Made by a program: the position numbers and the translations under genes. Positions 1 to 9,800 of a stretch of DNA of 64,000 bases are shown here, piece after piece (within the stretch, counting starts at the first letter, position 1; every line of letters begins with the position of its first letter). The stretch is from Orbaceae bacterium lpD04 (GTDB taxonomy: Bacteria > Pseudomonadota > Gammaproteobacteria > Enterobacterales > Orbaceae), in assembly GCA_036251935.1 (NCBI GenBank), contig CP133967.1:629488-693487 (forward strand), in the 5' to 3' direction. The notes under the pieces were generated by a model. The model saw only the letters and a list, made by a program, of their open reading frames with translations, did no database searches and was not told the DNA's origin.

Positions 1-771
1 AGTAATTTCTTCACCACGCGTTTTTTCAAACATATTAAGCAGATCAGTCACCGTCATACGTTTTCGTTCCTCTCCAGATACATCTAAAACGACTTTTCCT
101 TGATGTAACATAACGGTTCGAGTGCCATACTCAAGTGCTTGTTTCATAGAATGAGTCACCATCATGGTAGTTAATTTACTTTCTTCAACCATTTTTGCTG
201 TCAGTTCTAACACAAACTGTGCCGTTTTCGGATCAAGAGCTGCGGTATGCTCATCAAGTAGCAATATTTTAGATGATTGTAATGTTGACATTAATAAGCT
301 AACGGCTTGCCTTTGTCCGCCTGATAATAATCCCATCATGTCTGATAGACGATTTTCTAAACCCAAATTAAGAACAGTGAGCTTATCTTTAAATAATTGT
401 CGCAGATGATTATTTAATGCTGGTTTTAATCGTTGTTTTTGGCCTCTGTTATAGGCAAGCGCTAAATTTTCTTCAATAGTCAAGTTTTCACAGGTACCAA
501 TCATTGGATCTTGAAATACTCTAGCTACCATTCCTGCTCTTTTCCAAGCTGGTAAACGAGATACATCTTTATCATTAATTATTACATAGCCAGTGTCAGC
601 GATAAGATCACCACTAATTACATTTAATAGCGAGCTTTTTCCTGCACCATTACTACCAATTATAGTAACAAATTCACTTTCTTTAATATTTAAATCTAAC
701 CCACGCAGTACATGATTTTCAATTGGCGTACCGGCGTTAAAAGTCAGCTGTAATGCTTCAACTTTTATCAT
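1..771 (-). CDS. ABC transporter ATP-binding protein (3' end cut by window edge)
   Basis: Cytoplasmic ATPase of the importer whose permease lies just upstream; the genes overlap by 4 nt (ATGA at 768-771), so they are translationally coupled. All 257 visible codons are open, running off the left edge without a stop. Visible motifs are Walker A GSNGAGKSS (residues 39-47), Q-loop VFQDP (Gln 87), signature LSGGQ (149-153), Walker B ILLLDE (about 169-174) and a switch-region VTHS. Family ATPases of this kind are about 250-270 aa, so only a few residues are missing. Substrate specificity cannot be read from the ATPase; the binding proteins and the upstream TrpR-like site suggest an aromatic amino acid. 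Confidence 0.93.
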   Translation of the reverse strand, partial: MIKVEALQLTFNAGTPIENHVLRGLDLNIKESEFVTIIGSNGAGKSSLLNVISGDLIADTGYVIINDKDVSRLPAWKRAGMVARVFQDPMIGTCENLTIEENLALAYNRGQKQRLKPALNNHLRQLFKDKLTVLNLGLENRLSDMMGLLSGGQRQAVSLLMSTLQSSKILLLDEHTAALDPKTAQFVLELTAKMVEESKLTTMMVTHSMKQALEYGTRTVMLHQGKVVLDVSGEERKRMTVTDLLNMFEKTRGEEIT

Positions 772-1718
772 GCTGATTTTCCTCGTTTACGTAGCCATTT
801 TTTTAGTTGTTTCGGTAACACTAGTGCTAATACAACTAAAATAGCAGTGATCAAATTAAGATCTTCTGTGCCGATACCAATACTTTGCAATAACTCATTA
901 CCTAGTGCAATTGCAATAAATAAACGATATAAGATAGAGCCAATGATAACCGATAATAAAATAACCCACATACGTTTCGCGGGGAATACGCTTTCACCGA
1001 TAATTATTGATGCAAGCCCAATCACGATTGTACCAACGCCAATAGTGATATCAGCGCCACCTTGTGTTTGCACAAATAGTGAGCCACCTAAAGCAATTAG
1101 GCCATTTGAAATAGCCATCCCTAAGATTGTTATACCACCGGTTGGGATCCCTTGTGCTTTAGCCATACGGGCATTTGTACCTGTCGCGCGTAATGCGAGT
1201 CCTTTTTGAGTATTTAAAAAACTATTTACTAACCACCATAAGACAAGCACAAACCCTAATATCATTAGGGGCTGAACAATATATTGATTGGTATAATCGG
1301 CATTAATAAAAGGTGAAAAGATTGTTTTAGCATCAAGTAACGATAGGTTTGGTGAACCAGCCATGCGAGACGTTTCATCCATAATATATGGACCTAAGCC
1401 TAAAATGCGCAGATTAATTGAATATAATCCAATCATCACAATAATACTCGACAACAGTTGCAAAATATTGAGTTTTACATACAGCCAACCAGTTATCATA
1501 CCCGCAATGCAGCCACCAAGTGTGCCTAGTAGGGTTGCAATCCAAGGATCAACGCCTGTATATAAACATAAACCACAAATTGCCCCGCCTAATGGAAAGC
1601 TTCCATCTGCGGTTAAATCAGGAAAATCGAGTAAACGAAATGAAATAAAAACACCAAGACTGACTAAAGCATAAATAAGCCCAATCTCAAGCGAACCTAA
1701 AAAAAATTCAAATGACAT
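768..1718 (-). CDS. ABC transporter permease (BPD_transp_2 / branched-chain-like type)
   Basis: Inner-membrane permease of 316 aa with about eight to nine hydrophobic segments and a basic C-terminus (KQLKKWLRKRGK). The N-terminus (MSFEFFLGSLEIGLIYALVS) and the stretch RATGTNARMAKAQGIP resemble the LivH-like permeases that pair with ABC_sub_bind (PF04392) binding proteins, the TrpXYZ type in Gram-positives. It lies 56 nt after the second binding-protein gene and overlaps the ATPase start. It is most likely a homodimeric channel, since only one permease gene is present. Family membership is well supported; the tryptophan assignment is inference from context. Confidence 0.9.
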   Translation of the reverse strand: MSFEFFLGSLEIGLIYALVSLGVFISFRLLDFPDLTADGSFPLGGAICGLCLYTGVDPWIATLLGTLGGCIAGMITGWLYVKLNILQLLSSIIVMIGLYSINLRILGLGPYIMDETSRMAGSPNLSLLDAKTIFSPFINADYTNQYIVQPLMILGFVLVLWWLVNSFLNTQKGLALRATGTNARMAKAQGIPTGGITILGMAISNGLIALGGSLFVQTQGGADITIGVGTIVIGLASIIIGESVFPAKRMWVILLSVIIGSILYRLFIAIALGNELLQSIGIGTEDLNLITAILVVLALVLPKQLKKWLRKRGKSA

Positions 1719-1774
1719 TCAAGTATCCTAAACTTATTAAGTTGCTTAAAGTTAAGCAACTATTATTTTATATT

Positions 1775-2761
1775 TTATTTTTCTACAATTTCAGCAGCCA
1801 TATTCAAGATTTCATCTGATAGTATGACGCCTTGTCTTTGCGCTGCTTTTGTATTAATAATGAGCTTTGTTACGTTCCCAACTTGTGGTGGAATATCACC
1901 TGGCTTTTCACCATTAAGGATCCGAATGACAATTTTACCAGCTTGCCGCCCTAAATCATAGTAGCTCATCCCCAACGCAGCAATGGCTCCACGATGTGCT
2001 GAATCTGGATCTGAGGCAACTAATGGTAGTTTACTTTCATTAGCTACTTTTACTAATGATTCATAAGCCGAAACCACATTATTGTCTGTCGTAGTATAAA
2101 TTATATCAACTTTACCTTTAAGACTTTTTGCAGCTGTTGGGATATCTGATGTCCGTTGTGCTGGAGCTGCAATAATTTTAATTCCTTTTGCGCTTAACAT
2201 CTCTTGTAGCTGTTTTAATACAATCGTTGAATTTACTTCTCCAGGACTATATACATATCCGATAGATTTTATTTCTGGATTTATTTTTAGCATGATCCCA
2301 ATTTGGGTTTCTAATGATAATGCATCTGAAACTCCAGTAACGTTAGTTTTTGATGCATTCCAACTAGGTGTCAATTTCGCAACAACGGGATCAGTAACGG
2401 CAGTAAATACAATTGGAATTGTTTTCGTAGTAGCCGCTAATGCTTGTGAGCTAGGCGTTCCAATTCCAACGATAACATCAGGTTTGCTTGCAACAAACTG
2501 TTTTGCGATTTGTGCGGCATTGGCGCTGCTACCTTGGGCACTTTGATATTGTAATTTTAAGTTCTGACCTACAATATAACCATTATTTTTTAACTCATCT
2601 TCAACTCCTTTTCTAACATTATCTAATGCAGGGTGCTCAACGATTGCGGTAATAGCAACGTATTTAACTTCATTCTCACTTGCGAATAGTGTAAAAGGTA
2701 ATATCAGTAGGCAAATAACCGCTATTAATGATGTAAATAGAGTATTTTTAGTATTGTACAT
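1775..2761 (-). CDS. ABC transporter substrate-binding protein, PF04392 family (copy 2)
   Basis: Periplasmic solute-binding protein of 328 aa. The N-terminus is a typical Sec signal peptide (about residues 1-27, ending near LFASENE) without a lipobox Cys. The mature protein starts with KYVAITAIVEHPALDNVRKG and contains QSAQGSSANAAQIAKQF and DIIYTTTDNNVVSAYE, hallmarks of the ABC_sub_bind family (TrpX-like). It is a close paralogue of the protein encoded at 2912-3886, with long identical blocks. The two binding-protein genes are separated by 150 nt and the permease follows, so copy 2 is probably read from the upstream promoter or its own weak one. Ligand unknown; an aromatic amino acid is suggested by context. 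Confidence 0.9.
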   Translation of the reverse strand: MYNTKNTLFTSLIAVICLLILPFTLFASENEVKYVAITAIVEHPALDNVRKGVEDELKNNGYIVGQNLKLQYQSAQGSSANAAQIAKQFVASKPDVIVGIGTPSSQALAATTKTIPIVFTAVTDPVVAKLTPSWNASKTNVTGVSDALSLETQIGIMLKINPEIKSIGYVYSPGEVNSTIVLKQLQEMLSAKGIKIIAAPAQRTSDIPTAAKSLKGKVDIIYTTTDNNVVSAYESLVKVANESKLPLVASDPDSAHRGAIAALGMSYYDLGRQAGKIVIRILNGEKPGDIPPQVGNVTKLIINTKAAQRQGVILSDEILNMAAEIVEK

Positions 2762-2911
2762 TTTATGTCCTGTAAATATTTTGTTACATTATAAAAAATA
2801 TTATAGCTACTATAAAACAAATTTTATTGTTTATCTAGCGTTATAGTATCAATATAGATGTTCATTTTTTTTTACATAAACATAAAATGTTAATAAGATC
2901 TTTAATAATTG

Positions 2912-3886
2912 CTATTTTGCATTAATAACTCGATATGCCGATTGAATAACTTCATTTGACAAAACAACACCTTGACGTCTAGCTGCTTCAAGATTAATTA
3001 CTAAATGGGTTTCTTGCCCTGTTTCTGGAGCTATTTGACCTGGCTTCTCACCATTAAGAATACGAATCACTAATTTACCTGATTGACGACCTACATCATA
3101 ATAACTCATCCCAAAAGCGGCAACTGCACCTCGTTCTATTGCATCTGGAAATGAAGCTAGTAATGGAATTTTATTTTCGTTAGCAACTTTTACCAATGCT
3201 TCATAAGCAGATACAACATTATTGTCAGTTGTTGTGTAGATAAGATCAACTTTACCTTTAAGGCTTTTGGCTGCGGTTGGAATATCAGCTGTGCGCTGTG
3301 CAGGAACTGCCACAATATTAATATTTTGCTTAATTAGTTGTTCTTGTAGTTCTTTTAATACAATAGTTGAATTTACTTCACCAGGACTATAAACATATCC
3401 TACAGTTTTAAGATTAGGTACAATTTTTTTCATAAATGCAATTTGTGGTTGAATCTCTAAGTAATCCGATACACCGGTGATGTTCGTTCCTGTTGGTGAG
3501 AATGATTTCATCAATTTTGCTGCGACAGGATCTGTGATCCCAGCAAAGACTAAAGGAATTGTTTTTGTTGATGCAGCAACTGCTTGAGCACTAGGTGTTG
3601 CGATTGCAACAATTACATCAGGTTTATTTGCCACAAACTGTTTAGCAATTTGCGCTGCATTAGCGCTACTACCTTGGGCACTTTGATATTGTATAATCAG
3701 GTTATCATTAAGTTTATAGCCCTGAGCTATTAGCTCATCTTTTACACCATCACGGATCTCATCAAGTGATGGATGCTCAACAATTGCAGTAATGGCTACG
3801 GTTTTAACTTGACTTGCGTAACTAATAAATGGGGTTAAACATGTTATGACTAAACATAACACTGAACTAATCGATTTTTTTAACAT
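2912..3886 (-). CDS. ABC transporter substrate-binding protein, PF04392 family (copy 1, operon head)
   Basis: Periplasmic solute-binding protein of 324 aa, first gene of the importer operon. Signal peptide about residues 1-24 (MLKKSISSVLCLVIT... ending near ISYASQ). The mature chain begins VKTVAITAIVEHPSLDEIRDG and shares QSAQGSSANAAQIAKQFVA and DLIYTTTDNNVVSAYEALVKVAN with copy 2. A strong sigma-70 promoter (3926-3954) and a TrpR-operator-like palindrome (3897-3914) sit directly upstream. Duplication of the binding protein with a single permease and ATPase suggests two binding proteins feeding one channel, perhaps with different affinity or ligand. Family assignment is firm; ligand is inference. 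Confidence 0.9.
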   Translation of the reverse strand: MLKKSISSVLCLVITCLTPFISYASQVKTVAITAIVEHPSLDEIRDGVKDELIAQGYKLNDNLIIQYQSAQGSSANAAQIAKQFVANKPDVIVAIATPSAQAVAASTKTIPLVFAGITDPVAAKLMKSFSPTGTNITGVSDYLEIQPQIAFMKKIVPNLKTVGYVYSPGEVNSTIVLKELQEQLIKQNINIVAVPAQRTADIPTAAKSLKGKVDLIYTTTDNNVVSAYEALVKVANENKIPLLASFPDAIERGAVAAFGMSYYDVGRQSGKLVIRILNGEKPGQIAPETGQETHLVINLEAARRQGVVLSNEVIQSAYRVINAK

Positions 3887-3896
3887 TTTGCTTTAA

Positions 3897-3914
3897 GTAT
3901 CTTTAAACTAGTAC
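3897..3914 (-). promoter_or_regulatory. Candidate TrpR operator
   Basis: Read on the minus strand the site is GTACTAGTTTAAAGATAC. It matches the symmetrical TrpR operator GTACTAGTTAACTAGTAC at 13 of 18 positions, with one half-site perfect. It lies between the predicted transcription start and the start codon of the first binding-protein gene, just downstream of the -10 element, where a bound repressor would block transcription. Identification rests on consensus match only. Confidence 0.5.
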
Positions 3915-3925
3915 GTTGATTTTTT

Positions 3926-3954
3926 ATTGTAGCGATAATAATCGTAAATGTTAA
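3926..3954 (-). promoter_or_regulatory. Sigma-70 promoter of the importer operon
   Basis: On the minus strand: -35 TTAACA (3949-3954), 17-nt spacer, -10 TACAAT (3926-3931). Each hexamer matches the consensus at 5 of 6 positions with ideal spacing. The predicted start falls near 3919, about 33 nt upstream of the first ATG. Confidence 0.65.
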
Positions 3955-4137
3955 GCCTTTTTATTTAATTTTATGAGGGGATAGTAAGGATAGATTTAGT
4001 TTTTAAATTAAATAATATATTGAGCATCGTAATATAACGGTACTCAATTTAAAATTTAATACAATTAGAATAATAAAACATACGGCCTATTTTTTTGAGT
4101 AATAGGGCTTAGTATATTGTTTATTAAAATTGTATAA

Positions 4138-5064
4138 TTAGCTTACTGAAAATAACAATGGATTCATCCCACTCTTAGAAAAATTCTCTTTTTCAGTTTC
4201 CATATCAAGCATTAACGAATTAATATCATCAGCTACAACATCTAAATGAGTGTCAAGTTCTTGATTGAAAACTTTCAGATAGCTATGACAGTTTTCACAG
4301 CATTCGGTTTTTATTGCAGAAAGTTCCTGATCAAATGAGTAATACGTGATATTTTCTAGATTATCACAATTAGTACATTTTGCTCTTGGCACGTACCACT
4401 CACTTTCACAAAGGCTGCAATGTAAATAACGTAAACCGATATTATTTCCAAGGTGTATAACACTTGCAATAGGACTACTTTGGCAAATAGGGCAATGCCA
4501 ACGTTGTTCGCCAAACTCAGCAACGGCTTTACCCGGTAATTGACTTGCTAATTGAGTATAATAAAGCGATAACGCTGACCAAATAAATAGTGATTCATTA
4601 CTATTAACTTGATTAAACTGGCTATTTAATAATTTTTCGGCTTTATCTAGCAGCTGCGTTTTGTTATTCTTTTTAAGATTATTTATCGTATCCGCTATTG
4701 CTTCATTAAGTGTTTGAGCCTCATCCATAATTGGATAAAGATACTTGAGCCATTGATCGGTTAGAGCGAAGTTTTTTATTGATAATGGTGGAACATTATT
4801 TTTGACACCTTGTTTAACTAATTCATTAAGATTTTGCTCAATTGGCATTGTACGAATAAGTTCTGCTTGTTTACTTACAATTTTAATACAGAAATTAAGG
4901 TAATCAGAAAATGGGCTATTTTTAGCTAGTTCAGACATCCGTTTCATACGGTTTGTATAAAGAACTTTAGGGGCAGGATAAAAAAGTAATGGTAATTTAC
5001 TAATAATACCTGTTTTTTCATTTTGTTCTTCAAGCTGTTCTTGGGGAACAATTTTTATACTCAT
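4138..5064 (-). CDS. fdhE: Formate dehydrogenase accessory protein FdhE
   Basis: Cytoplasmic maturation factor needed to assemble active respiratory formate dehydrogenase; the family binds iron. The 308-aa chain carries four CxxC pairs in the C-terminal half (HCPICQ, HCSLCE, CTNCDN, CENCHS) and starts MSIKIVPQEQ, closely like the E. coli protein (MSIRIIPQDE). The ATG at 5064 is preferred over a TTG two codons upstream because AGG lies six bases before it. It follows fdoI after about 100 nt that hold a hairpin, and is the last gene of the formate dehydrogenase cluster, the same order as fdoGHI-fdhE in E. coli. Confidence 0.95.
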   Translation of the reverse strand: MSIKIVPQEQLEEQNEKTGIISKLPLLFYPAPKVLYTNRMKRMSELAKNSPFSDYLNFCIKIVSKQAELIRTMPIEQNLNELVKQGVKNNVPPLSIKNFALTDQWLKYLYPIMDEAQTLNEAIADTINNLKKNNKTQLLDKAEKLLNSQFNQVNSNESLFIWSALSLYYTQLASQLPGKAVAEFGEQRWHCPICQSSPIASVIHLGNNIGLRYLHCSLCESEWYVPRAKCTNCDNLENITYYSFDQELSAIKTECCENCHSYLKVFNQELDTHLDVVADDINSLMLDMETEKENFSKSGMNPLLFSVS

Positions 5065-5124
5065 ATTCAACCTATTTAAAAATGGTTTAATTTAAACGAC
5101 TTCAGTAATCGAGGGATTAATTAC

Positions 5125-5158
5125 AAGATGACTCGATGATTATTTATCAAGTCATCTT
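5125..5158 (-). terminator. Hairpin between fdoI and fdhE
   Basis: Perfect 9-bp arms AAGATGACT / AGTCATCTT, extended inside by GAT/ATC after one mismatch. No T-run follows on the minus strand, so it is more likely an mRNA-stability or processing hairpin that sets fdhE levels than a strong terminator. Confidence 0.4.
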
Positions 5159-5168
5159 TAAATAAGAT

Positions 5169-5867
5169 TTAGCTCTTTATTACGCCGTTTTTTGATTCTT
5201 TAGTTGCATTCTCTGAAGATTCGGCTTTTAGCTCAGCTTCATAAACCTTCGCCATTTCCTCTTCATACCATTTTGAGTGATTCTTTCTAGCCCAAGCTCT
5301 AGATACATAGCCTGTAATCATTCCCTTGATTGAGCCTTTAACCCAAATAGCCATATAAGCGTGACCGATGATTAATAAAATCAGACCAATTGCCGCTAAT
5401 GAGTGAAAAAATATCGCAATACGAATAATTTCAATTGGAAAATATTCAGCGAAGTAACGGCGCCACATAATAAGCCCAGTAATGAATAAGACTGTTATAA
5501 GGCCCATAATGCACCAAAACAAAAACTTTTGGCCGGCATTATATTTGCCAATTGGAATATCCTCGGGCTCTTTACCTGCGATCACTTTATCAATATGCTT
5601 AATCCAGCGTACGTCATTTTTGTTGGGGATATTATGATGGGCAAGTTTAAATAACATGAACATTAATAAAATAAAAACAATGCATCCTAAAAATGGATGA
5701 AGTGATCTCACTAGTTGTGGCGTACCGAGTACTAATCCAAACGCTTTAATTGAAGGGAAGAATAGTGATAACCCAGATAGTGCTGTAATAATAAATAACA
5801 TGACGATACAGATATGACAAAACCTTACAATTAAAGGTGTCCTTAAAATCATCTCTTTCTTATTCAT
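5169..5867 (-). CDS. fdoI: Formate dehydrogenase cytochrome b556 subunit (gamma)
   Basis: Membrane subunit that takes electrons from the beta subunit and reduces quinone. The 232-aa protein has four hydrophobic segments with haem-ligand candidates in [26 protein letters not shown] and IGHAYMAIW, the usual FdnI/FdoI pattern. The C-terminus is a hydrophilic charged tail ([19 protein letters not shown]), slightly longer than the E. coli FdoI (211 aa). It overlaps fdoH by 8 nt, so the two are co-translated. Family identity is clear; FdoI is preferred to FdnI because fdhE follows. Confidence 0.93.
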   Translation of the reverse strand: MNKKEMILRTPLIVRFCHICIVMLFIITALSGLSLFFPSIKAFGLVLGTPQLVRSLHPFLGCIVFILLMFMLFKLAHHNIPNKNDVRWIKHIDKVIAGKEPEDIPIGKYNAGQKFLFWCIMGLITVLFITGLIMWRRYFAEYFPIEIIRIAIFFHSLAAIGLILLIIGHAYMAIWVKGSIKGMITGYVSRAWARKNHSKWYEEEMAKVYEAELKAESSENATKESKNGVIKS

Positions 5868-6825
5868 GACGATTATCCTCTATATTTGTTGATGATGTCT
5901 CTGATTTTTTATTGATAAGGTTTTTTCTAGCCTTTTTATCAGCTTCTTTTTCATGCTCAATATCTTCATCATCAACTTCAATTGGTCCTGCTGCCATATA
6001 ATGGAATACTAGGCCTGCAAAAGTTGCAACAAAAGCAACTGCCGATAACGGTTTCCAAGCACCTTTCCAGAATTTAACCACTTCACTAATTTGAGGATCT
6101 TTGGCTAAGTTATGATAGAGATTAGGTTGATCTCGGTGATGAAGAACATACATAACGTGAGTTCCACCTACACCTTTCGGATCATATAAGCCTGCATTTT
6201 CAAAACCGCGAGTCTGTAAATCTTTAATACGACCATTTGCGTGATAAATCATCTCTTCTTTGGTACCAAAATGAATAGCCCCCGTTGGGCAGCTTTTTAC
6301 ACAGGCTGGTTCTTGGCCAACTGCAACGCGATCGGAGCATAACGTGCACTTATAGGCATGATTATCTTCTTTACTAATGCGAGGTATATTAAATGGGCAA
6401 CCAGCAACGCAATAACCACAACCAATGCAGTGTTCTGATTGGAAATCAACAATACCATTTGCATATTGAATTATTGCGCCTTCTGCAGGGCATGCTTTTA
6501 AACAACCAGGATCACTACAATGCATGCAGCCATCTTTGCGAATAAGCCACTCGAAGCGACCATTCACTTCAACTTCTGAAAAGCGCATGACTGTCCAAGC
6601 TTTTGGCTCTAAATCAGCGGGGTTATCATAAACACCAACATTGGTGCCTATTTCTGCACGTAAGTCATTCCATTCGCTACAAGCGACTTGGCAAGCTTTA
6701 CAGCCGATACAAGTTGTTACATCAATAAGTTTTGCGACTTCTTGCTGAAAGTCTCTTGCTTGTGGTGCAGGGGTTAGCTTGTTTGTAGCAGAACGCCTAA
6801 TAATATCTTGAGTTTGTAATGACAT
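5860..6825 (-). CDS. fdoH: Formate dehydrogenase iron-sulfur subunit (beta)
   Basis: Electron-transfer subunit with four [4Fe-4S] clusters. Visible cysteine motifs are [35 protein letters not shown] and CTLCSDR...ACVKSC. A single C-terminal transmembrane helix ([20 protein letters not shown], about residues 261-280) anchors it, as in E. coli FdnH. At 321 aa it is slightly longer than the E. coli 294-300 aa because of a charged C-terminal extension ([17 protein letters not shown]). RBS GGAGG lies nine bases before the ATG. It sits between fdoG (19 nt upstream) and fdoI (8-nt overlap). Confidence 0.95.
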   Translation of the reverse strand: MSLQTQDIIRRSATNKLTPAPQARDFQQEVAKLIDVTTCIGCKACQVACSEWNDLRAEIGTNVGVYDNPADLEPKAWTVMRFSEVEVNGRFEWLIRKDGCMHCSDPGCLKACPAEGAIIQYANGIVDFQSEHCIGCGYCVAGCPFNIPRISKEDNHAYKCTLCSDRVAVGQEPACVKSCPTGAIHFGTKEEMIYHANGRIKDLQTRGFENAGLYDPKGVGGTHVMYVLHHRDQPNLYHNLAKDPQISEVVKFWKGAWKPLSAVAFVATFAGLVFHYMAAGPIEVDDEDIEHEKEADKKARKNLINKKSETSSTNIEDNRHE

Positions 6826-6844
6826 AATTTTTACCTCCTATCCA

Positions 6845-9800
6845 CTACACAGTTAAGGTATCTGAAGAAACTTTTTCAACATTCACTAAAAAAGACTTAT
6901 ATTCTGGTGTCTGTGAGTTTGCATCACCGACAGTCGGCGTTAATCCATTTGCCAAAAAGCCTTTTTTCGTTTGTCCAGTATATCCCCATACAATAGGGAC
7001 ACCGATTGTTTCTATCTCTTTACCATCAACGATTAGTGTTGGCATTCGTTTAGTCACTACCGCTTTAGCTTTAACATAACCTCGATATGAGCTAACTTTA
7101 ACTGTATCGCCAAGCTTAATTCCCTTTTTATTAGCCAAATTCTCGCTAATTTCGATAAATTGCTGCGGTTGTATAATTGCATTGAGTCTTGCATGCTGGG
7201 TCCAAAAATGGAAATGCTCAGTAATACTATAAGTTGTTCCAACATAAGGAAACTCTTTTGCATTACCTAAACGCGCTAAATCTTCTTTGAAAATACGTGC
7301 TACAGGATTAGTAATTTGTTCTGGATGTAATGGATTAGTACTAATCGGTGTTTCAAATGGTTCATAGTGTTCAGGGAACGGCCCATCAACCAAACGATTA
7401 AGGCAAAATAAACCGCCTAATCCATCGTTATTCATAATAAAGGCACCCGCCCCAGAGCTCGGTGGTAAGGTTGCTATAAAGTCAGGCACATCATTACCTA
7501 CCCAGCTAGAACCATCCCATTCAATAAGTAATTTATTCGGATCGTATGGGTGACCATTACTATCAGCAGATGCTCGATTGTAAAGTACTCGGCGATTCAT
7601 TGGCCATGACCATGCCCAGCCAGCATGGATCCCTTTTCCTGATGGATCGGTTGGATCTCGCCTTGCCATCTGATTCCCTTGCTCTGTCCAACAACCACAA
7701 AATATCCAGATCCCACTTGAGGTTGTACCATCATCTTTTAGTTGTGCAAAACCGCTAAGTTGTTGACCTTTTTTAACAATAATATTGCCATTGGCATCTT
7801 TTAAATCAGCAAGTGCACGACCATTATACTCTTTTGCTAACTCTTCAGAAGATGGCTCATGAGGTATTTTATAATCCCAAACTAAGTTATTAATTGGTTC
7901 TTGGCATGGTCCACCTTCTTCTTGGTAAAGTTCTTTCATTCTAAAGAATATACGTGAGATTATTTCAGGATCAGGCATTGCATTTTCAGGTGGATTTGCT
8001 GCCGCCCAGTGCCATTGTAACCAACGAGAAGAGTTGACTATCGTGCCATTTTCCTCAGCAAAGCAGTTTGAAGGTAACCGAAATACTTCAGTTTGAATTA
8101 TACTAGGATCAACATCATTTGATTCGCCATAGTTTTTCCAAAACTCAGCCGTTTCGGTTGGCATAGGATCAATACTGATTAAAAATTTTAGTTTAGATAA
8201 TCCATCGCGTACTGCATTTTTATCAGGGAATGCTGCAAGTGGATTAAAACCTTGGCAAATAAAACCATTGGCATTACCATCACGCATCATTTTACTAAAT
8301 TGTAAAACATCGTAGGTTTTATCCCATTTCGGTAACCAGTCAAAACCCCAATTATTTTCTTTCGTCGCGTGATCTCCGTACATAGATTTCATAAAACTAA
8401 CGAAATATTTAGGGTAGTTTGACCAGAAGTTAACTTCTGTTGGGCCAAATGATTTTGGTGTTTTTTCCGCTATGTATTGTTCAAAAGTAATTTGTGTTTC
8501 TTTCGGCAAATCAAGATATGCTGGTAGGCGGTTAGATAGTAACCCTACATCAGTTAAGCCTTGAATATTTGAGTGACCCCTAAGTGCGTTAATACCACCG
8601 CCCATAACACCTATATTACCCAAAAGTAGTTGGATCATGGCGGCGCAGCGAATAATTTGCGATCCATAGCTATGCTGTGTCCAACCTAAAGCATATAAGA
8701 ACGTGGCTGCTCGATCGTTTGTTTTTGTACTGGCTAATGATTTGCAAACATGAATAAAACTATCAATAGGTGTGCCGGTAATATTATTGACGACTTCAGG
8801 AGTATATCGGCTCACATGATTTTTTAATAGGTTCCATACACATCTAGGGTTTTGGAGCGTTTTATCTCGAAGCGCATAGCCATTCTCATCAGTTTGATAA
8901 GTCCAGCTAGATTGATCATATTTGCGAGTATGCTCATCATATCCAGTAAATAAGCCGTCTTTTTCATTAAAACTGTAGTCATCACGAACAAGTAAACTTG
9001 CATTACTGTGGGTAAGTAGATAATCATGATTGACTTCATCATGAGTTATTAAATAGTTAATGACGCCAAGCAAAAAGGTAATATCAGAGCCAGAACGAAT
9101 TGGTACATATTGGTCTGCAACAGATGCGGTTCTATGGAAACGAGGGTCAATTGCGATTAATTCGGCGCCATTTTTAATTTTAGCTTCCATTGCCCATTTA
9201 AAGCCCACGGGATGGGCTTCAGCTGCATTACCGCCCATAACAATCACAACATTGGCATTTTTAATATCATTCCAATTATTTGTCATAGCACCACGGCCGT
9301 ATGTCGCTGCAAGACTTGATACAGATGGTCCGTGACAAACTCGAGCTTGGGTTTCTAGAGTTAACATCCCTAATGCTCTTGCAATTTTAAACGCTAGCCA
9401 GCCTGTTTCATTACTCGCAGCTGATGTCACGAGCCAGCCAGTTGTAGTCCAGCGATTAACCGTTGTGCCTTTGTCATTTTTCTCGAGCAAATTTTTATCA
9501 CGATCAGCTTTCATTAAACGGGCAATACGATCGATTGCATCATTCCAACTAATTTTTTGCCATTTGTCTGAACCCGGCGCTCTATATTCTGGATATTTGA
9601 CTCTGTTTTCGCTCTTAATATAATCAAGAACACCTGCACCTTTAGGACATAATGAACCGCGGCTTACTGGGTGATCAGGATCACCTTCAACGTGAAAAAT
9701 TGATTCAACTACATTTTTAGCGCCATCGCCTCTACTATAAAGTAGCATCCCACAACCGACAGAGCAGTAAGTACAGTTATTGCGTGTTTCTTTTGATCTG

